Assembly (NCBI RefSeq): GCF_964340395.1
Contig: NC_135558.1
Span: 9,156,501 to 9,220,500, forward strand
Direction of reading: 5' to 3'
Length of the DNA: 64,000 nt
From: Glandiceps talaboti
Lineage: Eukaryota; Hemichordata; Enteropneusta; Spengelidae
Part shown: positions 1-14,700 of the stretch, in pieces
Layout: every line of letters begins with the position of its first letter
Numbering within the stretch: the stretch's first letter is position 1
Notes under the pieces: model-generated
Seen by the model: the letters and a program-made list of their open reading frames with translations, nothing else
What the model was told of the DNA's origin: nothing
The model's database searches: none
Position numbers and translations under genes: made by a program

Positions 1-30
1 TATTGATTTGTCTGTATATATATATATTAG

Positions 31-3000
31 GCTGGACTGTTGCAAAGTCGGGAAAACCAAGCACTACAACCACAAGACATGCAGAAACAGATTAGTGAGC
101 TGCTAAGAGGCAATCCCGGGCTTGCTGAAGCTGTGAGTTTGTTTCTTATACATACAACATATCAACCAAGTGTCTTTACTATTTCACTTTTTTTTCATTT
201 GTATAACGTGAACAAGTGGAGTCGTGATGCTGAAATGGTTAGTGTGGTTGGCTTTGAATCTACGTGCTGTAGATTCAAGCCTCACCTCTGCTGTTTGTTT
301 CCGAATGGTTAAAGTCAGTTAGTAATATTTGAACCACGCTCATGCTTCAATCAACCCAGCTATATAATTGGGGACCTGGTAGGATAGAGGTTACTATGTG
401 AATGATTTAACCTGTTGATCGTTCTTTATATATATATGAAATTAGATTACAGAGGTGAAAATCTTTTTAGTTTGCTAATAAAATTGTTGTTCATTTGTTT
501 GTTTTCCACCCAGCATTACCTAAGCTATTTGAACAACTTAAGAATCAATGAATTCTGTAACACTGTACACGAGTTGTACCGATATTCAGACAAGCATGCC
601 TTCACTGATAGTAGTAACACGTCATACGCAACGGAACAGGGAGACAGTTTTCGATATGCTGCACTGAATTTAGCTGGTTTACATTGTCGGTTTGGACATA
701 CGTAAGTTATTTAGTAGTTAAATGGTGTACCTTGGTATTTTACATACTAGTAGTTTTATAGTAGGAGAATATAACAGAACCCCATTGACGCGTGAGTGTA
801 AGTGTGGCGTACTTGGGGTATTTGCACTCATGCTTGCAGTGTTCTCTGCTGCAGTACTGTCAAGAGCGTAGCGAGTTTAAGTGCAGCAGAAAACACTGCA
901 AGCATGAGTGCAAATACTGAGTATCCAGACTGGTTTTTTCACAGGGCATGGGGTTCTGTTATTACATATTATATTATAGCATTACCAATTCCAGTGAATT
1001 TTGTGACGTCATCGCTGTACATTATTACTGATAATGTACTCTGTTATTGGACATTGCGGCCCAGGAACGAGCATAACAATACAAGCTTATTTGTTCTGTT
1101 TCTTCATACGACTAGGCCCGTATTTTTTCGAAATGTATGTCGTTACTTATGATTGTCATTTCCACTGTTTAAAAATACAACGCATTCATGAAACAAATTT
1201 GTGTTCACAGCAGTTCATTGGAGTGTATATGTGTGTGTACGTGTACGTACGTGTGTCGCTGTGATTAGTATTCAGCTTCCGGGCCGAACATGGCAGACGA
1301 CGTTCAGCGCTGTGTATATTAATACGTTGTTTTGCGTTTCTCGGTCTACAAATTCACTGGAATTGGCAAAACTATAAAATAATAACAATAATGTACGTCC
1401 TCCCAGTCCATAATGGACTCAAGCAAACTTTGCACTCCATAATGGGCTCGGCTGTCGCCTCGCCCATTATGTCGTTCAAAGTTTGCTTTTGTCCATTATG
1501 GGCTGGGAGGGCGTACATTATTGTTTAAATATGTTTATACAAAACAACACATTTCCATAAAAATGACAATATGCGATTACACGCTTTCATATTTTTTTTG
1601 ATGTACCTTCGTATTTTGCATACTAGTAGATTAGTAGAACAAAATTTGTCAGTGGTATGGAATGTTTTCAGTATTTCTAATTGCAATGTTTAATAGGAAA
1701 TTCAAAAAAAAAATTCAACGATGTGATATCTGTTTATCAGTTATTGAGAATCAGACCAATGCTAAAAATTTTGATTAATATTCACTTTTATTTGAAAAAA
1801 GTGTATCAAGTAATCTGTAAAATGTACTTCCATCATAACTTTGCTCCTCTGTCTGCCCTCAGTGATGAAGCTATGGCTGCCCTAAAAGAAGCCATTACAA
1901 TGGCCCAGGCAGCCAATGACAGTGTCTGTCTACAGCATGCATTGGTAAGTACCTGTAAGATGGTTACATATTAAGTGAGACTGCATTTCATATGGTTAGG
2001 AAACACAGAAAGTCATTCTACCAACCACGTAACGTGCAACCTCACTAATAGAAAGTTTTAAAAGAGGGAACTGACTTGCAAACCCGCCATGTTGAATGTT
2101 GCATTAGGAAATATGATAATAAATACTAATGAATTGGTATTGTAAGCAATACTGTGTGTTACATTGTTTGCAACCACGAATGATCAATTCATAGTTACCC
2201 TGACCATTGTGGGAGCGTTTTTTTTACAGGTAGCTCCAGATTAGGTATTACGATAACCACAGATAATCCCTTAGTCCTTTGTGTCTGAGCATGTTCAGTC
2301 TGGATTGCAAGTTCCCTATTGAGAAATGTGGAGACTGGCTGACATTGAGGCAAGGCATCATGGGAATACAGATATTATGATATTAAATGGCTGTAAAATA
2401 CCCCAAAATACAATTTTGTTTTACAATTTCTTGCCTCTCCTATTTAGGGTTGGTTATGTCGTTTACAGCAAGAAAAGGGTGAAGACCTTGGATATCTCCT
2501 AGACAGATCAGTCACCAGGGCCAGAGAACTCAATCTACCAGTAAGAAATTATCTCATATGTCATTGTATTGAAACTTTATGTAGCCTGTTTATGGCACTA
2601 GTGGTATAATAACTGTTGGCTGGACCATTTCTGTAAGCCATTCAAACACATCAGTCATTGTACAGATAAGCATACCATAAACAGGATTTTGGTTGGAACA
2701 ATCCAATTTACATTACGTCACAGATTCCTGCCATTCTGTCTAAAAATTATCCTGGTCTTTCTTCCCGCAGTACTTAGCCTCTCTTGGTATCCAAAATTAC
2801 ACAAAACAAAAATGTCTGGCAGGAGCAGATCCAGCAAGGTAAGTCATGCATTTGTGTCTGTATTTCAACCTTGGCCTTGACCTTGACCTCTATCTTCAAG
2901 GTCGAATAGCAAATTATTTTATGACTGTGGAATGTACCTTGAGATACCATTCAAATGTATACACCTATGTTTATGTAAGTAAGCTTTAAAGTCAGACACA

Positions 3001-5675
3001 AGGTTTTGACCTTAACCTTCAAGGTCAAATTACTCTATAATTTTGGAAGTTGTGCACCAAGCTTGCCACACTAATACTTGTGCATCACTGTGTTCTGTTG
3101 ATAGCAAGATTACAGGTTTGAGTAAGACTTTGTATAACAATAAAACAAATCAGATATGTATTACATACTCCTGAGAGATATGATGGTAGTGGTGGTGGTG
3201 GCGGCGGCGGCAGCGGCGACGATGATGATGATGATGATGATGATGACAACGAACACGACAATGATGACATACTTTATAGTCACTTGAAAACAAATGATAG
3301 CAGCTAGATCAGAACTAGCAGATTTTCTTACAGTTACTTTAATTCTTGGTTTTTGTCCTTCTAGCATGTTTTCATACTTCCTAGGTAGTGATGCCATGAA
3401 TTCTCTACACAACATGCCAGATTTAATGTGTACATGCCTAGCTATGCAGTCAGCCATGTGGCAGATGTATGGACAGAGGTAGGACCCAGGTTATCTTGAA
3501 TTGGCTCATTCACTTATTTTCAGACAATGTTCTCCATTGAAAAAAAAAGCCACTGAATGTTTTCAAGCTTTTCAGTGACAAAAGTCCAGCAAATAAATTT
3601 GGATAAAAAAAATTTTTCCTCAGGATGTTATTAAAAAGTGGTATTTTTAGGCGCCAAAATTACTTCTTTTCGTTTTTGTAAAATGTAACTTTTAATTTAC
3701 AAAAAAAAAGTTCTCAGCCTTTTTCAGTGATAAAGATTGCAGGATAAAAATTCTTTTTTCCTGAGGGGATCAGTTAGGGGTATTTTCATACCTCAATTAC
3801 GTCTTTTCACTGCTTCTAAATGTCAGCTTCGGAAGTTAAATCTCCTGAATTTTAAAATTTGGAAGGAAAGCGCTCCTAATTTGTAATATTTGGACTTTAT
3901 TTCCTTTGTAAAGTATAATGCCTGCCCACACTCTTTCCTTTAATGCTGTGTTGTGTCTTACAGTTCAAAGTGTTACCTTAGACAAAACAATAGCAGTAAC
4001 ATAAACAGAAGCAAACTATTGCTTGTAGACGCCATTTGTACAAAACTGCAATTTTGTAAATGATATATAAGGAAGTCTTGCCAGCCATTTAGTGAACAAC
4101 AGCACTGAACCTAGACTCTCTCACAGTCCTCGGAGCTTCGCATAGCTAAACCTTGGGTTGTTTTGTATGTACCGATATCTACAGTACTCGAATGTCCCTG
4201 TACTGTGCGCCCTCATCGATCACATGGGGCTAACCTTTTGTTGACATGTCTGCAGTAGATTTGGTACATACAAAACAACCCAAATTTTAGCCATGCGAAG
4301 CTTCGAGGACTGTGAGAGAGTCTACACTGAACCCAGTAATCATAACACAATTTTTGACAGAGGGCGCTGTTCAATCGAAAGGTCTATTTTGTGTATGTGA
4401 GATCCCCAACTACTGGTATGCAGCTAAATGCCGCCTCATGTAAACAACAGCAAGCGCTTCATAATTTCATAAGTCAAATTGAGGGCACTGTTCATTGAAA
4501 AAAAAGTCTATTTTTTGATGATATGTCAAGAGTATGCAGTCAAATGATAATACAAGTAAACAGTAGTGGATGAAGAGCTAAATAATCATTGGGGTGCTAC
4601 TTTACTGGAAAGGTCTCTTGCAGTTCGAACATATAAACAACAGTGCAGAGCTTAGCTGTTGATAGAGGGCGCTGTTCATCCAAAACGGTCTATTATCTCT
4701 TTCCACAGTGAAATGTCCAGACTATGCAGTCAGATGTTACTACACATGAATAACAGTGCAGAGTTAGCCAAGTCGAGTTTCCCAGTCGATGGTGAAGCTG
4801 TATGTATCGTTTTATGTCACCTAGCAACGCTGCATGCCAACCAGGGTTACTACAACACGGCCTTAGACACCATTAATTACATGAAGAAAACATTCCTCAA
4901 CCATTCTCAACATGCAAAGGTAAAATTATGAAATCACAAGTATAAAATATCATAATTGTAATTGCTGATAGTTAGATATTATTCCCAATAATTTTCTTCA
5001 TTCAGCCAAGGAAACTATGAGTGACCTAAGGGGCTTTGTCACTACAAATTGCAAGACTTGTATAGTGACAAACCCCAAGGTTAGGAGTACTTTTTGGCTG
5101 AATGAAGAAAAATATTCTCAAACATAATTTATGAAATAATTGAGTGTTTTGACATATTACAAACACCACAGAACCAGTGATGTAGACACAAGTTGTCGTA
5201 ATGTAGAATGACCAGAGTGTATAATTCATATTTTCTGTTCAAAGGAAATATCTTGGTTTGTGCATGGTATAATTTACAATATTCTGGTTATCAGAAACCA
5301 TAATATTTTTCATGGTTTTGTTCATGAGGAGTGCAGTCTGCAGCCTGCAGCCTGCAGCCAGTTTTGTTACTGGAAGTGATGGTCTATTTGAATATTACGC
5401 CATAAAGACTGCAAGCATGAAATTATTGCTCATCTTCCATCGCACTAGCTACCTGGTCAGTCGTCTGCATTACGTTTACGTCTTAAGCCTCCAACAGATA
5501 ATCTCCTTATAATGGAGACAGGAGACTAAAAACACTAAGACTCTCTGATATCAGTATATAAATGCAAATATTGCAGTCAATGCAAACAGATTCTAATATT
5601 ATTTATCAAGTCGATATTTTCAATCTTGGCTCCAGAACACGTAGTTTTCTACCCTTTCCATACAAATTGAGGAAG

Positions 5676-5711
<36 letters not shown>

Positions 5712-8700
5712 GACAGAGAGAGAGACAGACAGAGAGAGAGAGAGACAGACAGAGAGACAGAGACAGAGGGGGAGGGAGGGAGGGAGAGAGAGTGAGAGAG
5801 GTGGGGGGGGGGGAGAGCAATTTTCCCAATGCTACCATTTGTAATAGTTGTATTTTGCGTACTCCTACTGTTTACATCTGTAACAAAATAAAGAACCCAC
5901 ACAGTGTCAATTTCTGTTGTCTATCTCAACACGAAACCTTGTGATCAGGCTCACTGATCTTGATAGCTCATTTAATAGCTTTGACTCGCTTCTGGGAAAA
6001 GAACTGTAAGATTGTTTACTCGCCTTCATACAATGACTCAAAATAACAACTAATTTTTTAACATTTTATTCACACCAAAAAAAGAAGAAGAAATTTCTAT
6101 TTTACAAAGATTTTAATTGAAAAGTAAAATTTGCTAAATATTACAAGTACGATAGTTGATTTAATGTGTAATTAGATCGTTAATGGTAACACAAACAGAC
6201 TACCTTCTGCAAAAATTTGCTCGTCCCCATAACAAGAATTGGAGTCTTATGACATAAAGACTACTAGTATTAATTTCAATCTATGTACAGAGACCACACA
6301 TGAATACAAAATACCACTCTAGTCACACTCATGGTTATGAATAGACCACTTCATTCAGACTCACAAGATATAGTAGGATAGCGTATTTATGCTAACAATA
6401 TGGTTACCATGGTTACGAATAGACCACACATGAACTTCAAATAACACTACCTTCACCCTCTTCAAATATATGATAGTGTATTTATGCTAATAATATGGTT
6501 ACCATGGTTATAAATGGACAACACATGAACTTAATATAACACTACATTCAGACACCTAAGATATAGGATAGTGTAAATGTACTAACAACATGGTTGCTAT
6601 GGTTACATGGTAGATATACTCAAGTTGTTGAGGAGAAAAAAAAAGGAACACTTGTGCATAATGAGGTGCAGAAGTTTTTAACCCCACAAATCTTTTGCAA
6701 ACGTACAAAAACTAGTCTGACTTTTCAGTTACCATGGTTATGTAGTAGGTATACACAATATTTGAGACAAAAAGAAACCACCTTGTGTATAAAGAGGTGA
6801 AGGAGTTCTCAAACATTCAGAAAATCTGCTAAGGTACAAAAATTAGTCTGACTTTGCAATGACAGTTGCATTCTATCACACGATATATAACAAGAATTTA
6901 ATTAACATCTACTAAATTTATGCTGTTTACTGTCACAGTGTGTCATTTGGTATCACAGAAATTGACAAAGAATACTAATTTAAGTATCTTTTTGAGAGTA
7001 ACAGTACATCTCATCTCAGTGTTAAATCAGTTAGAGTTCAATACATTGTGTTCTTTTAAGTTTACACCTATAACAGTTACTACCTTGTCTTTTACTTGGA
7101 TACAAGAATTTCTCATTTCTAGATTTTGTCAGAATATGTTTTGTAGTGAAATGAAGTCTTAGGTTATTTTGTGTTGATGTATTTAATCAGGATAGACAAG
7201 ATAACCAGTGAATATGTTGACAGGCCAACTGGTTTGAAAGAATCCCTGATTTGTACCTGAGTGTAATACTAACTTGATTTCATCACCTTGAATTAGATGT
7301 AACATACCACTCTGAGATTGCATTCTGTTGCCTGATTGTGATGATTGATAGATTCCAAACTGAACAGACTTGTTTTGTTTTAGCTTCACATACAGATATT
7401 TATTATTCTGTGAAAGAAATGAGAATGAAAAGTAATAGATACCAGGTACTTGACAAGTAAACACACCCGTGTTGATATCAATATTAGCATTTTCTTGTAG
7501 AATGATATCTGTGTAGGTGATGGTTTGTTCAGAGGAAGTACCAGATAGATAAACATCACGTTCCACAGTAAATGCCACCTTGACTTGTTGAGTAGTTTCA
7601 CCTTTGTCTCCTTTTTCACCCAGGTTTCCTTTCACACCATTATCACCTACTTCTCCTTTAGGACCTATGGGTCCAGTTTTTCCAGGTCGACCAGTCTGAC
7701 CTTTGACCCCAGATTGACCTTAGAAAGAAAGAGTGTTTAATAGTGTGTCATAAAGGTAACACTCAACAGTATTCACAATATTTACCATCATTCAGATGAG
7801 GAAAATATGAGAGACTTAGGGGGCTTTTTCACTGCAAGCAGTAACAAACCCCTTATGTCATGAGTGTTTTCTGGTTGAATAGAGAAAAGTGTTGGTGAAT
7901 TATATGACTATATGTACTCCACCCTAATTTAGGAATAAATAAAGAAAGCAAAGACTACTCTTAACATTTTGAACCAAGAACAAGTGAACCAATGATGTAC
8001 AGGTACATGTACGTCGTCCAAATGCAGAATAACCATAATATAAATCCTGTATTTCCTGATTGAATGCATACATGTTGGCTTGTATCACAATATTAATATT
8101 ATTTATCAAACCATAGACCCTCCACCAAGTTGGTGAAGGGTCTATGAGCAAACCAACCTTTCACTTCACTTTATGATAAAATAATTTTGATATTTCCATA
8201 TGTAAATGATACAACATCCACATATTTATATTTTGATCAATCACAAGTCTTTACATTCTGTGTAAAGGTTGTGGTTTACTGCTATAATCTGAATTTATTG
8301 ATGGCCAGATTTGTCTAAACTACCCACCAGACAGCTTGTTGTGATACTACCTAGCAAACACTGAACTACCATTTTAAAAGCCTTGAATAACAGTGAAGAG
8401 TTTGCAGTTTTGTACACACTGTATTAAAAAGATGTGGTTTTTGGAATTTTAAGAGGGTAGAAAATAATTTTTGTCAACTCAAATGAGTGTGATGAATACT
8501 GTTTTATCATAGACTATACAGGGTTGATCAGGATGTGAACATCAGTGTTAGGTTACCATGACGACTGTTCGATCACTAGGTCAGCAATTAAACTTAGCAA
8601 AGATATAACATATGACAATGTCATTTTGGTTTATACCAGATTCACTTCAAAGAAATCATAAGTTTAGAAGAATTTGTACATGTGTGCTGTTTGACAAGAT

Positions 8701-11700
8701 GTTTTGTATAATACCTGGTTCTCCTTTGGTTCCTAGTTCACCATTTTGTCCCTTGTCACCAGGTTCACCTTTTATACCCTGACTTCCTATAGGACCAATA
8801 ACACCAGGTTGGCCTGCAAAAGAAATGAAAATCACAATAAATAAATCTTATTATTACATTGCTACATTTCATTGTCTGGTTTAACAAAAATCTTACTAAC
8901 ACTGCTACATTTCATTGTCTGGTTTAACAAAAATATTACTAACATTGCTACATTTCATTTCTCCTACCTAAGAACACTCTATTCAGATTTAGTAGTTTCA
9001 ATTGTATCAAATTTATGAAATGTATTGTTCAAAACATTCAAACTATTAATACAAGTCATTTTACCATCTGTTTTTACTGGTCAATTAATACCTGGAGCAC
9101 AAGGTTGACCAGGAGGGCAAGTTGGACCTGGTAGAGGTCAGTTCTTACATTGTCTGTGTACTGGTCCAGGAATACCTAGGGTACCAGGTTGACCAGGAGG
9201 GCCAGTAGGACCTGATAGAGAGCAGTTCTTACCTTGTCTACCAACAGGTCCAGCAATACCTGGGGCACCAGGTTGACCAGGAGCACCTCTAGTATCTGGC
9301 CATGAATCGGAACAAATACTTAAACACTGGTCATCAGTGGTCTGAGTTGTAGACGTCTGTACTAACACTGCTAATGTTAAGATGACTACCAAAGTGTCCA
9401 TGCTGAAATATCACACAAGATAAGAAGCAATTTACTTCAATTGGATTTTAACTGATCTTGGTTTTCCGGTCATTTCTTCTTCTTTCTTAAAGCTAACTAG
9501 CTTGTATTTATTCCTTTTAAAAAACAACCTTCCATGTAAAAAGATACCTCAAGGCACTGTACAATACAATCATAAAATATAGGTAAAAACCGAAAAATGA
9601 GGGGGGGGAGGTTAGGAAATGAATAGTACAATTGTAAAATGCTAAAATCAAATACTAAAAAGGACATGCTAAAATACGAGCTTCAACACATGCTAAAAAT
9701 GATGGCAGTATTTGGACAAAAAGGATATACTGGTATAGTATTATATATTGGGGGAAAAGTGGAATTGCAGATTTAAAGCTTATAATTGTCCAAATGAACT
9801 ATAGTAAGTCTTCTTTGACGTATTCAAATATGTTAATTGGGCTTTGTCAATTGACACTGTTTCTGTACATCCATGTTGTGAGTTTACATGTACATTGAAA
9901 TTGAGCAGGGCACATTTTTCATAAGTGTACAGTTTTCAGGCATGCTTTTCCACAGATATGCAAGTGTCCATGTATATATATGGTCATTGAGCAGTTCATA
10001 GGATTTATAATATGTGAATACTTGGAATGAGAATATATGGGCAGTTCAGAGTTGGATAATATTAATAAACTCATGAGGGACAGTGTTTGAGCCGTTTTAG
10101 TTCTCATCTGGCAAAAACGATTTTACTGTTTATAGTGGAATCTGTTTTGTAGCCCAAAATACAATTACTTCCAACATGTCATCAAATTGAGAAATGGCAG
10201 AACTTTCATTAAAGTAAATACAAGGCCCTAGAATACAAGTTGGGAATGAGGGCTTTGTATTCATACTACTACATACTAATTTGAAACTGATTATGCTTTC
10301 TGAAACAATGATCAATTTTAGTCAATTACTTAAAGTTGGGTGGGTGGGTGGGGGCCTAACAAAAGAATTTAGCTTTTTATCCTACATTGAACTATTGATC
10401 TCACCCCTCATACTAAAAGATTGATGGCTCTGAAAATTGTCAACTCTTTCCTCTTCCAAATAATATAATGAGCAATATGTACAATGAACAATGTTTCAAA
10501 AATGGAGAAATACGTGAAAATGAATGATGTAAATAAATGATGATACTTTTGGTTATTCCTGAATGATACAAGATAACACTTTTCATTCTCTCAAAGTTGT
10601 TTTTAAGACAGAAATGAATCAAGTTTGTCCTCATGTCCAGTTGTTTATATCAATGTATACATCTAGATACATTTCTCTGTCATGTTGATATCTTTGCTTT
10701 TGTATTAGTCTCTTGGCTCACTCAACGAAATTATTCAGCCTTCTCAGTGTCGATAAGTTTAGTATTAAGAAAAGGAAAACATCAGTGTGGAAGTAAAAAT
10801 GTTTTACACTAAACTTACCTTTGAGTAGTTCTGTTGCTGTGTTTCACCAAGAGATGAGAACTGTTACTATCAGAGTAGAATGATGTTTTCTAGTTTAGTC
10901 TGGCAAAAAGTGGTGTGATATCTACTTCTAAGGATGTACTTTCAGCTCATACCACTTAAGTGAAGGTGATAAACAGAAAAGAAGAACCCTTCCTGATATT
11001 TTTATTGTAGCATTGTCTTCATACTTCGATTGCAAAGATTAAGGTTTGTGTGAATTTTATCTTAAATATCAACTTCATGTATGGACATTGACAATGTATA
11101 CCATCTGTGTTATCATTTAGAATTGCTGTACCAAATACATACTGCTACCCCCTCCTGTTGTAATTGCTACCCCCTCCTGTCATAATAGTATGTACTTCAT
11201 TCTCTGAACATCTTAGCAAGTCGTTAAAATATCATCAGATGGTAAAAAATAGCTTATATAAACATTTATATTATATATGACAAATCAAGACATATTAATG
11301 TTTAAAGTTGATATCTTTTACATATGAATCACGCACTGGACTGAGTACTTGGAGTAATTTGAAAACTTTCTCACGCCTTGATACTTTTTCAGAAATAACA
11401 TAATATGGCTTGATGAAGAATTGATCTGGTACAAAAATCCCACATCTGTTTCTTTATCCGAAATACTATGATATAGCTTTATAGACAAGTTATCATGTAG
11501 ACATGTCATAGATCAAACATGTAGACATGATATAGGGAGTCTAAACAAATTTATCGGGTTACACTTGATGTGCGGTTCACATGACTTGGTAATAATTTCA
11601 AAACTTTCTCATGGATTTTGATTCTCAGAAATACCATGATACATAAAAAAAAAAGTTATACCTGGTGTCACTTTTAGCAACTTGAATATCAAGTCAGATA

Positions 11701-14700
11701 ATCTTATGAAAAACAAGGTGAAGTTGTTCTTTGAATTAAAAATTCAAAATAACTTGAATACCATATCTCATCTATCCATATGTTTACTTAAGGCAGACAC
11801 TAAGGTGTTAAATTCCAATTCAATTTCTCTATTTTGATGTCCTTCAGCACCAAAACAAGATTTAACATAATCATCAAATGTACAGTAATCCAAATAACAG
11901 ATACCTCACTAACATTACAAAGGCACAAAATAACAACTCCAAATTGATGTTTGACAGATTTATATTTTATTGGTGTCAATAAAAAAGAAATTTCTAATTT
12001 ATACACATGAATTTTATTTGAAAAGTAAAATTTGCTAGTACCATAACAAGAATTGGTAGTCTTTGGACGTGGGACTAACTGTTAGTTTCAACCTCTGAAC
12101 AGACCACAGATGAACTTAATATAACACTATGTTCAGAATAACAAGATATAGGATAGTACTTATAATATGGTTACTATGGTTACATGGTAGATAAACTGAC
12201 TTTTTTGAGGAGAAAAGAAGAAACTGTCTTGTGCATGAGGTGGGGGAGTTGTTCACCCTATAAAAAATCTGTAAAGGTACAAAAACTAGTCCGACTTTTC
12301 CATTACCATGGTTACATGGTAGGTATATGCAATCTTTAGGAAAGAAAGAATCTGTCGTGTGTAGAAATAAGTGAAGATGGAAGTTTCCAAACCTTCAAAA
12401 AATCTTCTAAGGTACAAAAACTATGAATTTATAATCATTGCTGGATTCTATCACACGATATATTACAAGAATTTAATTAAAATTTACTAAATTTCTCCTT
12501 TTACTGTCACAGTGTGTCATTTGTTATCACAGAAATTGACAAAGAATACTAATTTAAGTATCTTTTTGAGAGTAACAGTACATCTCATCTCAGTGTTAAA
12601 TCAGTTAGAGTTCAATACATTGTGTTCTTTTAAGTTTACACCTAGAACAGTTACTACCTTGTCTTTTACTTGGATACAAGAATTTCTCATTTCTAGATCT
12701 TGTCAGAATATGTTTTGTAGTGAAATTAAGGTTATTTTGTGTTGATGTATTTAATCAGGATAGACAAGATAACCAGTGAATATGTTGACAGGCCAACCGG
12801 TGTAAGTAAATGCATGAGTTGTACCTTGGTATAATACTAACTTGATTTCATCACCTTGATTTAGATGTAACATACCACTCTGAGATTGCATTCTGTAGCC
12901 TGATAGTGATGATTGATACATTTCAAACTGAACAGCATTGTTGTCTTTTAGCTGCACACGCAGAGATTTATTACTCTCTGCAAGAAATGATAATGAGAAG
13001 TAATAGATACCAGGTACTTGACAAGTAAACACACCAGTGTTGATATCAATATTAGCATTTTCTTGTAGAATGATATCTGTGTATGTGATAGTTTGTTCAG
13101 AGGAAGTACCAGCTAGACTAGTATCACGATCCACAGTAAATGCCACCTTGACTTGTTGAGTAGTTTCACCTTTGTCTCCTTTTTGACCCAGGTTTCCTTT
13201 CACACCATTATCACCTACTTCTCCTTTAGGACCTATGGGTCCAGTTTTTCCAGGTCGACCAGTCTGACCTTTGACCCCAGATTGACCTTAGAAAGAGAGA
13301 ATGATAGTGTGTGATAAAGGTAACACTCAACATTATTCACAATATTTACCATCATTCAGATGAGGAAAATATGAGAGACTTAGGGGGCTTTTTCACTGCA
13401 AGCAGTAACAAACCCTTATGTCATGAGTATTTTCTGGTTGAATAAAGAAGTGTTGGTGAATTAATAATATGACCATACATACTTCACCCTAATTTAGGAA
13501 TAAATGGAGAAAGCAAAGGCTATTCTTAACATTTTTGAAATATATTTCAAGAACAAGAGAACCAATGATGTACAGGTACATGTACATCGTCTAAATGCAG
13601 AATAACCATAATATAAATCCTGTATTTCCTGTTTGAATGCATACATGTTGGCTTGTACCACAATCTAAATATGCTTATCAAAGCAACATTTCAGTTCACT
13701 TCATGATAAAATAATTTTGATATTTCAATATGTAAATGATACAACATCCACATGTTTATATTTTGGTAAATCACTAGTCTTCACATTCTGTGTAAAGGTT
13801 GTGGTTTACTGCTAGCTTAAAATCTGAGTTTATTGATGGTCAGATTTGTCTAAACTACCCACCAGACAGCTTATTGTGATACTACCTAGCAAACACTGGA
13901 CTACCATTTCAAAAGCCTTGAATAACAATGAAGAGTGTACAGTTTTGTACACACTGTATTAAAGAGATGTGGTTTTTGACAATTAAAAGGGTAGAAAATA
14001 ATTTTTATCAACTCTAATGAGTGTGATTAACAGTGTTTTATCAGTCTGTACAAGGCAGAGATTAATCAGGATGTGAACATCAGTGTTAGGTTACCATGAC
14101 GACTGTTCGATCACTAGGTCAGCAATTAAACTTAGGAAAGATATAACATATGACAATGTCATTTTGGTTTATACCAGATTCACTTCAAAGAAATCACAAG
14201 TTTAGAAGAATTTGTACATGTGTGCTGTTTGACAAGATGTTTTGTATAATACCTGGTTCTCCTTTGGTTCCTAGTTCACCATTTTGTCCTTTGTCACCAG
14301 GTTCACCTTTTATACCCTGACTTCCTATAGGACCAATAACACCAGGTTGGCCTGCAAAAGAAATACCAGGTTGAGCAGGAAGGCCAGTAGGATCTGATAG
14401 AGGGTAGTTCTTATCTTGTCTTCCAACTGGTCCAGCAATACCTAGGGTACCAGGTTGACCAGGAGGGCCAGTAGGACCTGATAGAGAACAGTTCTTATAT
14501 TGTCTGTGTACTGGTTCAGCAATACCTTGGGCACAAGGTTGACCAGGAGGGCAAGTTGGACCTGGTACAGGACAATTGTTACATTTTTGTATACTGGTCC
14601 AGCAATACCCGAGGTACCAGGTTGACCAGGAGGGCAAGTTGGACCTGGTAGAGGGCAATTCTTACATTGTCTGTGTACTGGTCCAGTAATACTGAGGCAA

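Noticed and set aside
6920-7162. Plus-strand reading frames repeated three times (also 12512-12745 and 19712-19936), starting like [17 protein letters not shown]
   Set aside because: They lie in the shared 3' flank of the C1q copies, on the opposite strand. Their similarity is explained by the segmental duplications, and no known domain or splice context supports them.
14194-14658. A 154-codon collagen-like frame on the minus strand (also 21400-21864) as an independent gene
   Set aside because: It is read-through of the decayed cassette array into exon 3 and beyond its donor; the clean Gly-X-Y continuity comes only from splicing 14975 to 14351.
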